A DNA stretch of 64,000 nt. It comes from Megalobrama amblycephala (taxonomy: Eukaryota > Chordata > Actinopteri > Cypriniformes > Xenocyprididae). Shown piece after piece: positions 22,473 through 37,400 of this stretch. Positions within the stretch are counted from its first letter, which is position 1. Every line of letters begins with the position of its first letter. The position numbers and the translations under genes are program-made. The notes under the pieces are model-generated. The model was not told the origin of the DNA. It saw only the letters and a list, made by a program, of their open reading frames with translations, and did no database searches. Location: contig NC_063049.1 of assembly GCF_018812025.1 (NCBI RefSeq), positions 6,230,513 through 6,294,512 of the forward strand, written 5' to 3'.

Positions 22473-25400
22473 ATGTGGGAGAAGGAGAAAGGATCCGTCA
22501 GATTAAGGATGGTGGACTTCTGGTACCGACTGTGGCACCTGCCGCTGTTTCTGTGTCTCTCAGGACTCCTGCAGTGGGGTAGGACTGAACACAATCTCAT
22601 TATATTTTAAAAGTAGCATAGCCTAAATGGATCCTTTTATTTAAGTTTGGTCTGTGAGTATGTCATATCGCACATCAGCAGTAGGCACTGCGCGCCATGA
22701 GCGCTACTGACAGAAACGCGTTACCTGCGAATACTGACAGCGGTTATTTGTGTCCCACAGCGATGCCAATCATTCGTGAATTAACCATTCTTTGAGTCGG
22801 TACTTTCTTTTCATTGTTTTGGCTTAAAGGGTTTGGGAAAACGGTCTGGATTCAGTTTTCTGGTCATTCTTCCGGACCTCTTACTGAAACATCTGAATTG
22901 GTTTCTCAAAGAGTCAAACAAAGTGTCGATATAGTTAAAAACACAGAGAACACAGAGCGCTAGAAGAGATGGACATTCACCTACAAACAACTGAGGGCCT
23001 TTCCACCGAATGGGTGACATTTGCTTGGTGTAATTCTTCAAAATCAAACTTTATTTTTTTTTTTCATCTTTTTTTTTTTCATCACAGAATCTAATACTAC
23101 ACATATTTATCTATTCAAAATGTTTATTGGTAAATCTCAGGCAACTTCATTTATTTTTTACAAGGTTTCAAAGCAGAAGATGGATGCATGTTTTCTCAGC
23201 CCTGTTACCAAAACTCACGATGTGCCATTTAAAAAGCATGTTTAAAAGCATGTCCGTTAATTCCTTTGTATTCACCTCAAGAAAGTGTTTATTTTGAAGA
23301 AATGGTTTGTTATTTGTTCAAATAATTGATATTTGTGACAAAAAATCACTTTATATTAAGACAAGGTGTAGTTTAATAAAAACCACAAAACTATTTTTTT
23401 CATTTAAAAGAAGACAGAAGCTTCAATTTTATAATTTTTTTAAATAATTTAATTTATTTAACAGTTGTGTAAATGATGGATCAAACAAAACTAATAAAAA
23501 CAGTGGTTTGACGTTTTTTTTTTTTTTTTTTTTTTTTTAGAAAAATAAATACATTTAGTTACAGGTATGAGCACTTTGTACCAGGAATGAACACTGGGTA
23601 ACAGGACTGAGTGTGTATGTGTGAGAAATAGTGTGTGTACATGGCCGTGTGTGAGATAGATTTCTGTGTTAAAGGGATGTGCTGTGTGATAGTACTTCAC
23701 AGTGAAGGAGGTGGAAAGAGAAAGAAGGAGAGAGAGGAAAGAGAGAGAGGGAGGGAAGGAAGGAAAGAAAAAAAAGGGGGGGGAAAGAGAGGGTTGCAGG
23801 TGTGATTCACTCCTTCTCTTGCAGCATGCCATGGGTGTGTGTTTCTGGCAACGGCATAGTAAAGGTTCTCTCCATCTTCTACAAAAGATAAGAAAGACAA
23901 AGACAAAAAGTTTGTCACTTCGTGGTGGACTGGCTCCCTGCAAGTGTGGCATTCACACTGTAAAAATAATCCTAAAAATCTACAATTTAAGTAATTTTAA
24001 CTGTAAAACTCATGATATAGGTGAAGAGTATTATAGCAACAAAATATTCACACTATTAAATCAACAAAACTCACTCCTGTTACTTTTACTCACTCCTGTT
24101 ATTTTTCATATGACTAACAGGACTGTTATGTATTGTCAAATACATGATAATTTAGGTAACAGGACAGTATGTTGAGATTGACCCTCTCATTCATAGTTAC
24201 AATTTCATCAAATATACAGAAATTAAAACAAGAGGATTTACCTTTGGTCTTCTCCTGTTGAAAATGTGTCTTGTTGAATGTGAGGGTAACAGGACTGAGT
24301 GAAAACCTGGGGGCATGACTAAAATGTGTATTTTACATAACATATTATGGATTTCTTATGAAAGTTATTTTTGTTTAGCATAGATGGTATATGGAGTAAT
24401 ACAACAATGCAAAAAATACTATTTCTGAAAGATTTTAATGATTATATTTCATGATAAAGTGAATTTTTACATGTAACAAATGCTATTTTTTATTATTCTC
24501 AGTAGTTTTTAATAATGTTTAAAATGATATATTTTAAATTTGCAGTTAGATTAATGTTCAGGACACTTTGTTTAATGATAAAAAAATATTTTAGAGTTAA
24601 TTTTCATGCAGAAATGGCACCCATTCGGTGGAATGGCACTTGAAACAAAGGGCAACGTTTTTGAGAGGTAACTTTGAGAAAAATTAGCTAGGTCCGTCCG
24701 CGCTGTTCTCCCGTTGCTGACATACGCACTAGATGAATGTCTTTGGCCATTTATTTCCTTTTGCTGTTTTGCTGTTCGGGGTTTAAATGTTTAAAACGTC
24801 TAGAGATGCATTGGTTTGGAACTTCTGCTAGGCGTTCCCTTGCTCAAGATCGTTTCATCTCAAGAGTATCAAATCTTATAGAATTGAAATACTTGTAGTC
24901 TAATACATGAATACTAGACATAGTAGACAATTAACTTCTCTTAGAGTTGATTTGTTAACATTAGCATATATTTATTTTTTTAATCTTTTTAGGGTTATCT
25001 TGTTTTTGAAAAAAAAAAAAAATGTTTTGCATACCCTCAAGATAAAGTCCTTCATGCAAGCGCCACATAGTGTTTTCTTTGTTCCATGATTGACAACATC
25101 AAGTTACTTGTAAAACTGTTTAATGTGCTCATCCTCATGTTGACCCAAAACCAATGTGGAATGCAAAATGTTAGCAAACATCCAAGATGAACGACATTCA
25201 ATGAAAGACTTTCACAATTGTCAGGCTCCGAAACTGACAAAATAATACCATAAAAGTTACATACAAGTGGATTATTCAAGTGGTTAAAAATTGCAAGGGA
25301 ATGGACAAAACATCTAACAAGCCTATGTCAAAATAGCATTTTCCATGTTACCTGTCATGTATGAATAAAAATGTGAAATGTAGATCTCCTTTAAATTGAA

Positions 25401-28400
25401 TTTAAAAAAATTAATAAGATTAAAATGAATATACAATGCTATATCAGATATATGTACAATATATGTGTACAATAACAATTGCAGAAAAAAAAAACATTAC
25501 TATGTCTGGAAATCCATGTCAATAGTAGGCTACATTGGGTTTAATTTATCGACATAGAACTCATGTTTAATGAGTAATACAATATACTGTTACTTCTGAG
25601 ATTTTTTCATGTGAATAAATGCATAGATTTGTTTGTGTACCGTAATGGTCTTGTGATAGAACTTTTGTTAAGAATGTCAGCGGTTTTGGGTTATAATCCG
25701 TGCTTGTATAGTATTTTTTTTTTTTTTTTCATCAAAAACCGAATGTTCATCAGCATGAACCACAAGAGAACGCTGAATCTGCACCACTGATAGCAGCGGC
25801 AACAATCATTTAGCATCATTTAACAATCAATTAGCAGTGCTAAATCGCCTCTTATTTAACAAACAAACTAAATTATCGCTCTGCTAGTTAACTAAAGATG
25901 TTTTGTTTGTATTAGGTAGGCACATCCGTGCCGTGAGATGTCTCAAAAAGTGGTGGGGACAATATCGACCCTGGCAAAAAGTGGTGGATACATGTCCCAC
26001 CCGTCCCACCCACAAATTACACGTATGGTAACAACAAACAACACACACACACACACACACACACCTATCCATACCAGTTAAACTCTGGTAATCTAACAAT
26101 CTAATATTTAGCCGAATTACTCATAAATAAATATTAAACAAATAAAATAAAAAAATAAATTGGAATTAAAAACCTCACAGATATCACAGGTGTTCATGTA
26201 GCCTAGCTAACATGTAGCAATAAGAAAATAAATAATACTAAAAATATTAAACATACTTAAGTGAATTAAATAATGAATCACTTGGCCTAGCCTGCTATGG
26301 AGGAAGAGAATATTACTGATCGACTGCTGTGAACTTAATTTGTCGACTCCTTTCTTTTTATGTGGCAAATCGCGGGACCCGTGCTCTATTTTTTTGACCG
26401 CCCACTGCCGTGGGATTTGCATTGGGTTTCATGGGAGGAGTATATTGTCACTTTCAACTGTCAGTAAGATTGACCCAGCCACTAACCCAACAGCTGGGTA
26501 ACAGACCCACATGCAACAGGCATAAGCCAGCATTTGGGGAGTGGTGGACATACTACAACATCAAAACTAAGTCTTTAACAGACCGTTTAGTTGTAGTTAT
26601 GTGCATCATGTCACAGAAAACTGGCCTGCCTGCTGAAAAATCCAGCATTGCAGCATAAGATATGTTTTGCATGCTGGGACTAGCATTGGATGCTGGTTAC
26701 TTGTTTGCTGGTGGACCAGCATATGTTGTATTTGGGTGCTGTATGATCCTAGCAAGATCACAACAAAACTTGTGTATGTGTTACATATCATGTTTCTTAG
26801 TATGTTCATAGTTAAATTGTTCATATATTAAATTATTATTTAATAGAGCAAAAGCATGTTGAAGGTTATCTTTATTGGTAAATGATCCTGAGTGTTGAAC
26901 AAATACTGTTCAGTTTTTATATGGTCCCAATCTATAAAGACTAAAAGTGACACTAAAGCAGGGTTGCGGTTTGTGAAATAAAGTAGATTCACTCTACAAG
27001 CAGAATAACTGAAGATAAAATGAACAACAAGAACGAAAAACGAGAAGAATCGAGCAGACAGCAGAACAACTACAGCTGATTCACAGCCTCATAGCCTTAG
27101 ATGAAATCAACCACAAATAAAATCAATGATGTTTCACTAGAGGATGTTTAAGCATCATCATCAACATGTTCATTTATCATAAACTAGTTTAGCTTTATTT
27201 ACTTAATATGGTACATGTATAAGTTGTTGAAGTGTGTTTGAAGTTTGTTCCCTTTAGTTGGGCCTGTCTTTTGACTTCACTTGAACAATTAGTCTAATTT
27301 TCTTTCAGAAATTGTTGAAAATGCATGCTATTACTATTGACTACAACATTTCATGCTCCTGCAATGGCACAACTTTTTCTATACTTTTTGTAATCAGTGA
27401 CTGACAGCTGGATCTCCACATACAAGTCCCCAAATTACCATTAAAATCTTTAAAAATAGGAACTGCTGATGAGTATGCTGTTATTTGGCATTTTTAATTT
27501 GTTTTCATATCTCTAAATGCTTTGTTTTGCAATATACACAATTTTTGTAGCTCTTTGAAATAGGAGACAAATCCTTTGATTCTTTGAAACATTTCACCAG
27601 TTGGAATTTTTACTTCATTCAAAATTTCAGATGACATTGATAAATAATATAATCATTACCAAAAACAATTAGCTCCCTCTGTTGAAAGTCGAAAAATTTA
27701 ATTGTTTTACAAAGTTTTATATTACAATAAATCATATGTTTTGTCAGTCATATGTTAAATCTTTTTTTTTCCCTTTACATCATTAATGTGTTAAATATAG
27801 AAATAAGCAACCAAAAACAATGCTTGGTCCAAAGCACTGCTTGCATATAGGCAGATGGTCTACTCACAAACAAACCCCGCAAGACCATGCTGCTGAACCA
27901 GCTTCACCAGCCCCATTTTGCTTGAGAACAGCATGACTATGCTGGTCCATCAGCTGAACCAGGACTATACCAGTACTATACCAGCCTGGAATTCATGCTG
28001 GTTTATGTTTTCAGCAGGGCCGTCAATCATCTTGCCACAGTTATTGTCACTCCACATTTCAGTTTATTTAATTTATGCAAGACAAGTTAATAAGTTTTCC
28101 TAACAATTGGCTAATGTCTAATGTCACTCTTCACACAGATCTGTGCTGCGGTCAGCGTCTGGTCCAGATCCAGGAAGGTCCTCTGTATCGAGTGCAAGGA
28201 TATCCCATCTCCATATCCTGTAATGTTAGTGGGTTTAAAGGCCCGTCTTCACAGGATTTTGAATTTATGGTCAGGAAATCAAACGTGGAAATAAATATGA
28301 TCAGTACTAGAGAGCAAAACTTTGCCTACACATTGTTCTCCAGTAGGGTAAGGGAAAACGATATTGAGATTGAGAGGCTGTCAGGATCTTCAGTTCTCTT

Positions 28401-31400
28401 GAGGATAAAAAAATTGCTGGAAGAAGATGCGGGTGAATTATTCTGTCACACCCCAAACACAGATGGTGGATATTTAGGAAGTTATGAAGCGGCAACAACA
28501 CTTAACGGTAAGATATTTATCTGGATTGTTTTGGTGATTAATCAGATGATTTGTCCATTTTGAGGTTATTGGCATGTCATTGGCAGATATACAGTGGTGT
28601 GAAAAAGTGATTTTTTATTTTAAACTTAAGTTTTATGTAATTGAATTACATTCAAATTTTCTATCCATTTGGATTACATAATTTTTACATAAACAAACTA
28701 ATAAACTTAATGTGATTCATATTTGTAAGTCATATGTAAATGAAATATGTATGCAGAAAATGCCCAGGTTATATAACACTGCTTAGTGTTCATGTGTTTG
28801 TGCACTACTGAGTTAAAGTACCATTGAAGCAGTATCAGAGTTAATGAGATAATTAAGTGATGATTGAACATTAATGATGAACACCTGCTGTTAACAAGAA
28901 ATGCTGAAGGAAAGAGAAACAGCTGACTTCAGTTACAGCCTTCAATGAAATCAATTGAAGATAAAGACATTAAATCTTTCACAATCTGATTAAACTACTC
29001 CACAATCTCTCAAAACATTACCAGCTTCAATCATTACTAATTAGATTGACTTTATTTCTGTCATACGTCTACATAAGTTTTAATTATCAGAGGTTCAGAT
29101 GCTGATGATTTATTGAGATTCATTTTAAGTTGCCATATTTGAGGTCAGTGTTGGCTTTAATTGGGCTCTTGATTTTATTACACCAGTTGTTCTTTGGTTT
29201 GTTTATGAAACACATTTTTTATGGCATAAATGTCAAGAGAACGTGTGATCAGGTGTGATGGTGAAAGTTGTCATTTAGTGACCTGGTTTATTGATCTAAT
29301 TCAGAGTTTGGTCTCTGATGTAATGGGTGTTGCATTATTAGCTTCACTATAGTGGAAATGAGATTCTACAACATGAGATCCAGCAGTGTTGTGACGAGCA
29401 GATAACATGAAGAATTTTAAAACCAGTTTGTGCACAAAAAAAATTTTGGTCTACTGCATCATTCTGACTCATACAGACATCACAACAACGGTAAAAGTAA
29501 AAAAAAAAAAAAAAAAAAAGCTTCATGCTGCAATGCATGCTGGGTATCAACTTAGTACAAACTTCATCCATGGCTCCCAGCATGCATTGCAACATTAAGC
29601 TTTTTTATTTATTTATTTTTTTACTTTTACCGTTGTTGTGATTTATACGTTGATTCTTGATGTCTGTATGAGTCAGAATGATGCAGTAGACTAAAATTTT
29701 TTTTGTGCACAAACTGGTTTTAAAATTCTTCATGTTATCTGCTCGTCACAACACTGCTGGATCTCATGTTGTAGAATCACATTTCCACTATAGTGAAGCT
29801 AATAATACAACACCCATTTGAAGATTAGACTGAAATATTTTTTTGAGTGTGTGGAGGAATTTTGGCCCACTTATCTTTGCAGAATTGTTGTAATTCAGCC
29901 ACATTGGAGGGTTTTTGAGCATGAACCGCCTTTTTAAGGTCATGCCGCAGCATCTCAATAGGATTGAGGTCAGGACTTTGACTAGGCCACTGCAAAGTCT
30001 TCATTTTGTTTTTATTCAGCCATTCAGAGATGGACTTGCTGGTGTGTTTTGGATCATTGTCCTGCTGCAGAACCCAAACTCGCTTCAGCTTGAGGTCACA
30101 AACAGATGGTCGGACATTGTCCTTACGGATTTTTTGGTAGACAACAGAATTCATGGTACCATTTATCACAGCAAGTCTTCCAGGTCCTGAAGTAGCAAAA
30201 CAGCCCCAGACCATCACACTTCCACCACCATATTATACTGTTGGTATGATGTTCTTTTTATGAAATGCTGTGTTACTTTTACACCAGACGTAATAGGACA
30301 CACACCTTCCAAAAATGTCAACTATTTGAACTATTCAACTATTAAATTTTCTGTTGGCTGTCTTTTCTGTATTTTCCCAAAAGTCTTGGGGATCATCAAG
30401 TTGTTTTCTGGCAAAACCGAGACGTTTATGTTCTTTTTGATCAGCAGCGGTTTTGCTTGAAACTCTGCCAAGCAGGCGATTTTTGCCCAGTCTCTTTCTC
30501 ATGGTGGAGTCATAAACACTGACCTTAACTGAGGCAAGTGAGGACTGCAGTTCTTTGGATGTTGTTGTGGGGTCTTTTGTGACCTCTTGGATGAGATGAC
30601 ACTGCGCTCTTGGGGTAATTTTGGTCGGCCGGCCACTCCTGGATAGGTTCACCACTGTTCCATGTTTTCACCATTTGTGGATAATGGCTCTCACTGTGGT
30701 TCGCTGGAGTCCCAAAGCTTTAGAAATGGCTTTATAACCTTTTCCAGACTGATAGATCTCAATTACTTTCTTTCTCATTTGTTCCTGAATTTCTTTGGAT
30801 CTCAACATGATGTGTAGCTTTTGAGGATCTTTTGGTCTACTTCACTTTATCAGGCAGGTCCTATTTAAGTGATTTCTTGATTGCGAACTGGTGTGGCAGT
30901 AATCAGGCCTGGGTGTGGCTAGAGTAACTGAACGCAGGTGTGCTAAACCACAGTTAAGTTATGTTTTAACAGGGGGGCAAGCACTTTTTTCACACAGGGC
31001 CATGTGGGTTTGGATTTTGTTTTCCCTTCATAATAAAAACCTTCATTTAAAAACTGCATGCTATGTTTAATTGTGTTATCTTTGATTTAATATTTAAATT
31101 TGTTTGATGATCTGAAACATTAAAGTGTGACTAACAAGCAAAAAAAAAAATCAGGAAGGGAGCAAGTACTTATTCACATCATTGTATAACTACAGAAATC
31201 CATCTGTTAGCATCCATTGACATTTCCATTTGTTCCAACTGAAGTTGATCAGCCAAAAGCTGAAATTGTATATCAGCCGCCATCAGTTACTCTAGTCTCT
31301 AGATATTGGTATTGGCATTAAAAGACACATATTGGTCAACCACTCATTGTAACTAATGTTTTCAATGCAAAAATCCACAGTGATTAAGGACACCCTGGTG

Positions 31401-34400
31401 GCATCATACTCTGGCTCTCCCTCCCAGAGCTTGTCTGAAGGTGATCCTCTTCAGCTTGAGTGTCAGGTCTCCAGCCAAACTTATCAGCACACCCATCTGT
31501 CGGTCACCTGGTTTGTCCACAGTGAAGAGGATGAGAATCCCCGACCAATCATCACTCTGAACAGAGATCTGACTGTAAAGACAGGGGCTGGATTTGAGGA
31601 TCGCTACCATGCAGGTGTTATCAGCATGGATAAGGTGGAGGACACAACCTACAGACTGAAGATGTCTCAACTGCAGGAGTCAGACCAGGGGAAGTTCTAC
31701 TGCAAAGCCATTGAGTGGATCCAAGACCCAGACCGTTCCTGGACACAGATCGCCCACAAAACCAGCTCAGCATGTAACGTGGAGGTCAAACGAATTGGTG
31801 AGATTTATATTTTGTCATTTAAACCTAAAATTCTCAACTGGTTTTGCTTCAGGACCCAGACTTTACACCTAGTGACCCAACAGAGTTTAAAGTATAAAAT
31901 CTACACATTTTTCTAAATGTCTCCTTAATTTCAATAGTTTTATGCTCTCTGCTGTCAATAATTTACAGTACAAAAAAAAATTTTTTCTGTTTTTAAGTGA
32001 ACCTGTATTTAATGTATTCTGAGTCAACATTTTCTATTACCTAGAGGACCACTGATATTAAGTATATAAGTTAGATCTGGTGTAATGACTGTGTTGGTAC
32101 GACTGCAGTCATAAAACAGGAAATTGTGTAAGAGAACCTTGTACATCTCATGCTATTTCTTGTGTTTCAGAAGTGGGCCCTGATGTAGATTCATTCACTG
32201 TCTATATGAAGGCCTTGAAGGGGCCACTACTGGTGGGAGATGCACTGGATATCCACTGCAGTGTGAAGGCACAGAATCTTCCTGGTCATTTATTTTCAGT
32301 GATTTGGCTGAAGAACCAGAAGAATGTGGCTCAGATTGGATCTTCTGGGATACTCACTGTGTTTGACAGTTACAAAGAGAGAGAGAATGCAGCGGAGATG
32401 AGAGCAGTGAAAATCAGTCACACGGACTACCTGCTGACCATCCGTTCGGCTACGACTGAAGACCAGGGCCAATACCAGTGTGAAGTGTGGCAGGAACACA
32501 TGAATGATGATGGCACCTTCAGAAAAATACAAAAACAACTGTCCAGTCCAGAGACTGTGAGCATCACGGCCAAAGGTAAATAATGCTACAGTATTTCTCC
32601 TCTACAGTCAAGTGGACTTTATTGTGTTGTTGTGCAGTTGCTGAGGTGTTCTGGTATAAAAGATAAAGAAAATTGTACATTTAATTTTTATAAAGGAAAA
32701 AAACAATTATTACATTTTTAAAGAACATCTACCATGTAATGAGAAATATATTTATTATTTATAACAAATATGAAAATACACAGGTAAAAATAAAACAATT
32801 ATATGTTATTGAAATTGCCTGTTTATTTGCCTGTCTGGTCAGAGAGTGATCTGACGGTGGTCATGGTGATGAAGGATGAGATGACTGAGGGAGATACACT
32901 ACAGGTCACCTGCTCGGTGTCGGGATTCAAAGGTCCTTTATCAGTGTCATGGCAACACAAGAAAGACTCAGGGGATTCCTTCAGTGATGTCATTAGTCTG
33001 ACCCATGAGGGAGTAATGAAAGATATTGGGACAAGGTATCAGAGCAGACATGTTCAAACACTCCATTCTCCAGCTGGAAACTTGACCCTGGAGATTGGTG
33101 CATCTACAACATCTGACAGTGGCGAATACAGGTGCATTGTGTCTGAATGGGCCGTACAGAGCAATGGCGAGATGACGAAAGCCAACACCCAGTCTCAGCA
33201 AAAAGCCATTTCAGTTAATTCTGTTGGTAAGACTGCTATATATTCACACATTATTCCCAGGATCAAGGAAACTGTCTAGATATGCTGACATCAATTCTTT
33301 GTCATTACCTATATTTCTACTGCATGATACTGATACCAGAGTATGAATAATCACTGTAGATGTTTCTTTTCAGAATCTCAAATGACGGTGACCTTGAAAA
33401 GTCGGACAACAAATGTGCCTATAAATTCTTCAGTAGAATTACTATGTACAGTCAAAGGACCTAAAGTGCCTTTGGGTGTACGCTGGATGTTTCGGCTCCC
33501 CAATTCAACTGTACAAAGGAATATTTTATCCATACGCCACACTGGAGAAATCTCCTGGGGAGCAGATCAGAGAAACTATCAGCTATCCGTTCAGATACAG
33601 CCGTCAGCAACAGTTTTTTTGCTCATAGTGCCACGAGCCAGCAAGCAACAAGAAGGACAGTACCAGTGCCAAGCTGATGCCTATCAAAAGGATGTACAGA
33701 AAGCCATGAAGAACTCCAACCCATTGGCTGTGACAGTACGAAAACCTGGTAAATACAGATGTTAATTAAAAAAATATTTTGTTTTAGTGTACGTTTGCCA
33801 ATTTTCATGCAACTTTGTATTGTTACAATATCAGTAGTATATGTAAATGAACAAAATCTACTCTTTCTGTCTACTCTTTTACCATGGCCGATAAATTCCT
33901 GTTTATTTGTCAGCAAAGGTCCACCAGATGAATCAAAATGCATAATTCAGTGGACTTTTGACAGGTCAAGGGCTTTTTTGAAAACTACAGAATGTATATC
34001 CGCATTTTTGTATTCCCATCCACAGATAGTCACATTAAAAGAGGGTTACTAACAAAACCGTTATTGTAAGAGTTTGTTTGTGGCTGAAAATTGTATAGTA
34101 CTTCGTTTACACTAGGAGTGTCTAATCCTGCTCCTTGAGGCCCACTGTCCTGCAGAGTTTAGCCCCAACCCTAGTCAAACACCCCTGAACCAGTTAGTCA
34201 TGGTCTTACTAGGCATACTAGTAAGTTCCATGCAGTTGTGTTGAGGAAAATTGGAGCTAAACAGTGGATCTTCAGGAGCAGGTGTGGACACCCCTGTTGC
34301 ACTCTTTAAACAGCATTATGGTATAATGGAACACTATGTCAACAGCTTTCTTATCTATATGCAAAAGCGTTTCGCGTTGGGTGGAACTGACAGAACAGCA

Positions 34401-37400
34401 GCTCCTTTTAGTTTTTTCCCCTCCGCATGGCCTAAAACATAGTCATCCAGCCTAAAACATAATCGTCCAGTGTGAAATGTTTACTACACTGAGGTTTTTC
34501 CAATTTTCTGTTGTGGTATTTCCTCCGTATTTATGATTTTTTACAGCCTTTTAAAAGGGAAGACATCAGCTCTTTTTTTCTAGACAACAGGTTTTCTCTA
34601 GTCAGATAGCACAGATTTCATTATTTTCTTCATCTTTCTACTGCCTTTCTTGGCAGCCAAGTTTTATTGAAAGTCCACTTTGCCAGTGGTGAATTACCGC
34701 TTTTAGAAGATATAGTCTGTCAAATGTTTGGACATACTCTTGTCTTTATACTCTCTATACTCCCTACCCCAACCCTTTCCCTGACCCTATCCATATCCCA
34801 TAAATCCCATATTTTATTAAAATGTAACTACACAAATGGGTACTAAGTAATATTAATTAACATGTAGCCTACTTACTATGATTTAGGTAAAATAAAGCCT
34901 TGCCCCCAACCTCAATAGCAGCAAATGCAAATCTATCAAATTTACCAAAAAAACAAGTATGTGTCAGGTGTGGGTGCCAAGAATGCGCACGATGAAGGAG
35001 TAAGAGCAAAAACATAAAACTCAGGAGGTAGCTGTAGAATAGCGAACACAACCATATTATCTTAGCAAGAACAAACAAAGAACTGAGGAAACTTGGGGCT
35101 AAAATACACAGGGAGAGTAATCAAGGTAAAACAAAAAACAGAACAGGTGTTATAAGTTAACACCTGTTCCGTTTTTCAGAGGTGGAAGTAACGAATTGCA
35201 ACTTCTCACATTACTGTAATTAAGTAGTTTGGGGGGGGTGACACACACCTAGGAGACTAACTGGGGAACTAACTAGAACACAGAAACTAAACAAAACAGT
35301 GACAGTGAACACAATAAGCACATTATACCAAATGCTTAATTTTGTATTGAAAGTGCATACAGTTACAGACACCTAAAATGGAGTGGAACTTTCATTTGTA
35401 TTATTTGTATTGACTTGTATTTATTTGTATTTAAGTAAACTAAATGAAATGCCTTTAAAAATAGATGCAATAGATGTAAATTAAATGACAGAACATTTGT
35501 AAATGTCCTTTCCCAGAGCTCTTGTACTTCCTTGAACACTTTCCTTTATTCATTTAGAACATATTCCTATTTTCTTTTTGCACATGCTGTGCAAAATATT
35601 GCCTACTGTTTTTTTTTTTTTTTTTTTTTTTTTATAAAGATTCAGCAGTTTGTTGAAAATCTTGGTTTTTCTCTCTTCTCCTCACTTTGTAATGTTTACC
35701 AACAGAGAGCAAGTTGAGCCTGTCCAAACTCAAGTCTCGTCTGGAAACCACCGCCAACACTGATGCTATGATTGAATGCTCAGTCCTGACGACAACCACA
35801 GATACATCTCGTTTCATGATAACATGGATGATTGGGACCCAGATGCTCTTAACTATGGACCTAGATGCTGTTGTCAAGTTTGGCCCCGCAGCTGGACCAG
35901 AGGAGGACCAGAGAATCCGCATGGAAGTAAGACAGAAACAGACATTCCAGTTGACTGTCCGTCAGGTCAGAACATCTGACAGTGGACAGTATCGTTGTGA
36001 GGTGGACGAGTGGCTTCAGGATCCTCTTGGTGACTGGTATTCCCTAAAGAAACTGTCTGATTCCACAGAGCTTGTTGTCAGAGAGAAAGGTAATAAAACA
36101 CACATTTACTTCATTGCAATGGCTTTTTCACTGAATTTGCACGGAACCATCAGTGGGACATAAGCATATTGTACAAAAATGTATGAATGAGATTATACAA
36201 ATTCATATGATTCACCAAATTCACCAAAACAAAATAGTTAGGAATTGCCTTGAAAGTGAGTTGGATTCAGGACAGTTGTTACAATGTAGGCATTTTTAAC
36301 TTCATGTCTTCAAAAATATCAAAATGTCTTATAATTTCAGAAATTTAAACATCATAGAAGAGATTTATTCAAATCATTGCACATATGGATTTATGTAAAT
36401 TATGTATTTTTTAATAAATTAAGAAATTCAGATGAAAAGTAATCTTGTTTGATCTGTGATGTTGTGTTTCATTTAAACAGAAAGTAAACTGAGTGTTAAG
36501 AAGGAGAACAAAATGCTCAACATTACCAATCTTCAGGCTGAGTTCACCGTTGACTGTGTCATTGACTCACAGTCCAGTGATAATTCTGCCTTTGAGGTCA
36601 CCTGGTTCAAGGTTCAGGAGGAAGGAAGACCAGTCGCTATATTCACTGCCAAGCGTGATGGTACCCTACACAGCGCAATTAATGATAAATATGTGGTGTT
36701 TGGACGACCACTTGCCACACACTACAAACTGACTGTGCCACAGATCAACCCCACTGATGTGGGGCAATACTACTGTCAGGTAGTGGAGTGGCTTCCAACT
36801 GCTGACAACTGGAGGAAATTTGCTTCGGATAAATCTGGAGAGCTCTCTGTCCATGTTCACACTGAAGGTAACTATATATAAACTAACATGTCTTTTTGAT
36901 CATTTCTACTAATATTTAGTCACTGAATTAGCCTGCTCATATCTCTTCAACCACATAGTGACCATGTTTTCACCAAGTTGGACATGTTCCTGGAACAACA
37001 TCCCTATCAGCCAATAGGATTTTAGGGTTAGGGGTAATGTTAAGATCAGGCTTGTACACCATTTAAATCTACCAATAATTTCCCTCTAATTTTTGGAGTA
37101 GGTTTTAGTTAGATTAAATATGTCCTTCTTGTGCCTCCTGCACTAGTAAAACTGGTGTTATAATATAATGTAATATCTGTAATCATATTTTGATTGAAAA
37201 GAAAAGAAAAGAAAAGAAAAGAAAAGAAAAGAAATACAATTGAAACTGAAATTGCTACTGGCTACTTTTAAATGGCCATCATTGTGGAAACAGAATTTTT
37301 GGCCACATAATATCTGCACAATGCTAACCAACCAAACCTTGACCCCCATGGCTGGATATTGGGTGGTTTTCTGTTTGTCTAAAGGGATGGGCTTCTACCT

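Larger units (their letters stand above)
28590..31187 (-). mobile_element. Degenerate Tc1 transposon, interrupted (CD101-like intron 2)
   Basis: The left edge is TA followed by CAGTGGTGTGAAAAAGTG (28592-28609), a Tc1-type end. The right edge (about 31160-31187) reads as GTGAATAAGTACTTGC on the minus strand, beside TA. A second TIR-like block with GTGTGAAAAAAGTGCTTGCC (minus strand) sits at about 30975-31000. The minus-strand transposase relic lies inside. A 496-bp palindromic element occupies 29323-29818, and 28625-29320 does not look like Tc1. The whole is best read as a composite. Confidence 0.65.

Noticed and set aside
23491..23952. 153-codon minus-strand frame
   Set aside because: It is the complement of the purine tract and a T-run, giving Ser/Leu/Phe/Pro low complexity; not a gene.
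30335..30655. 106-codon frame as a separate gene
   Set aside because: It is the DNA-binding half of the broken Tc1 transposase, already within the pseudogene.
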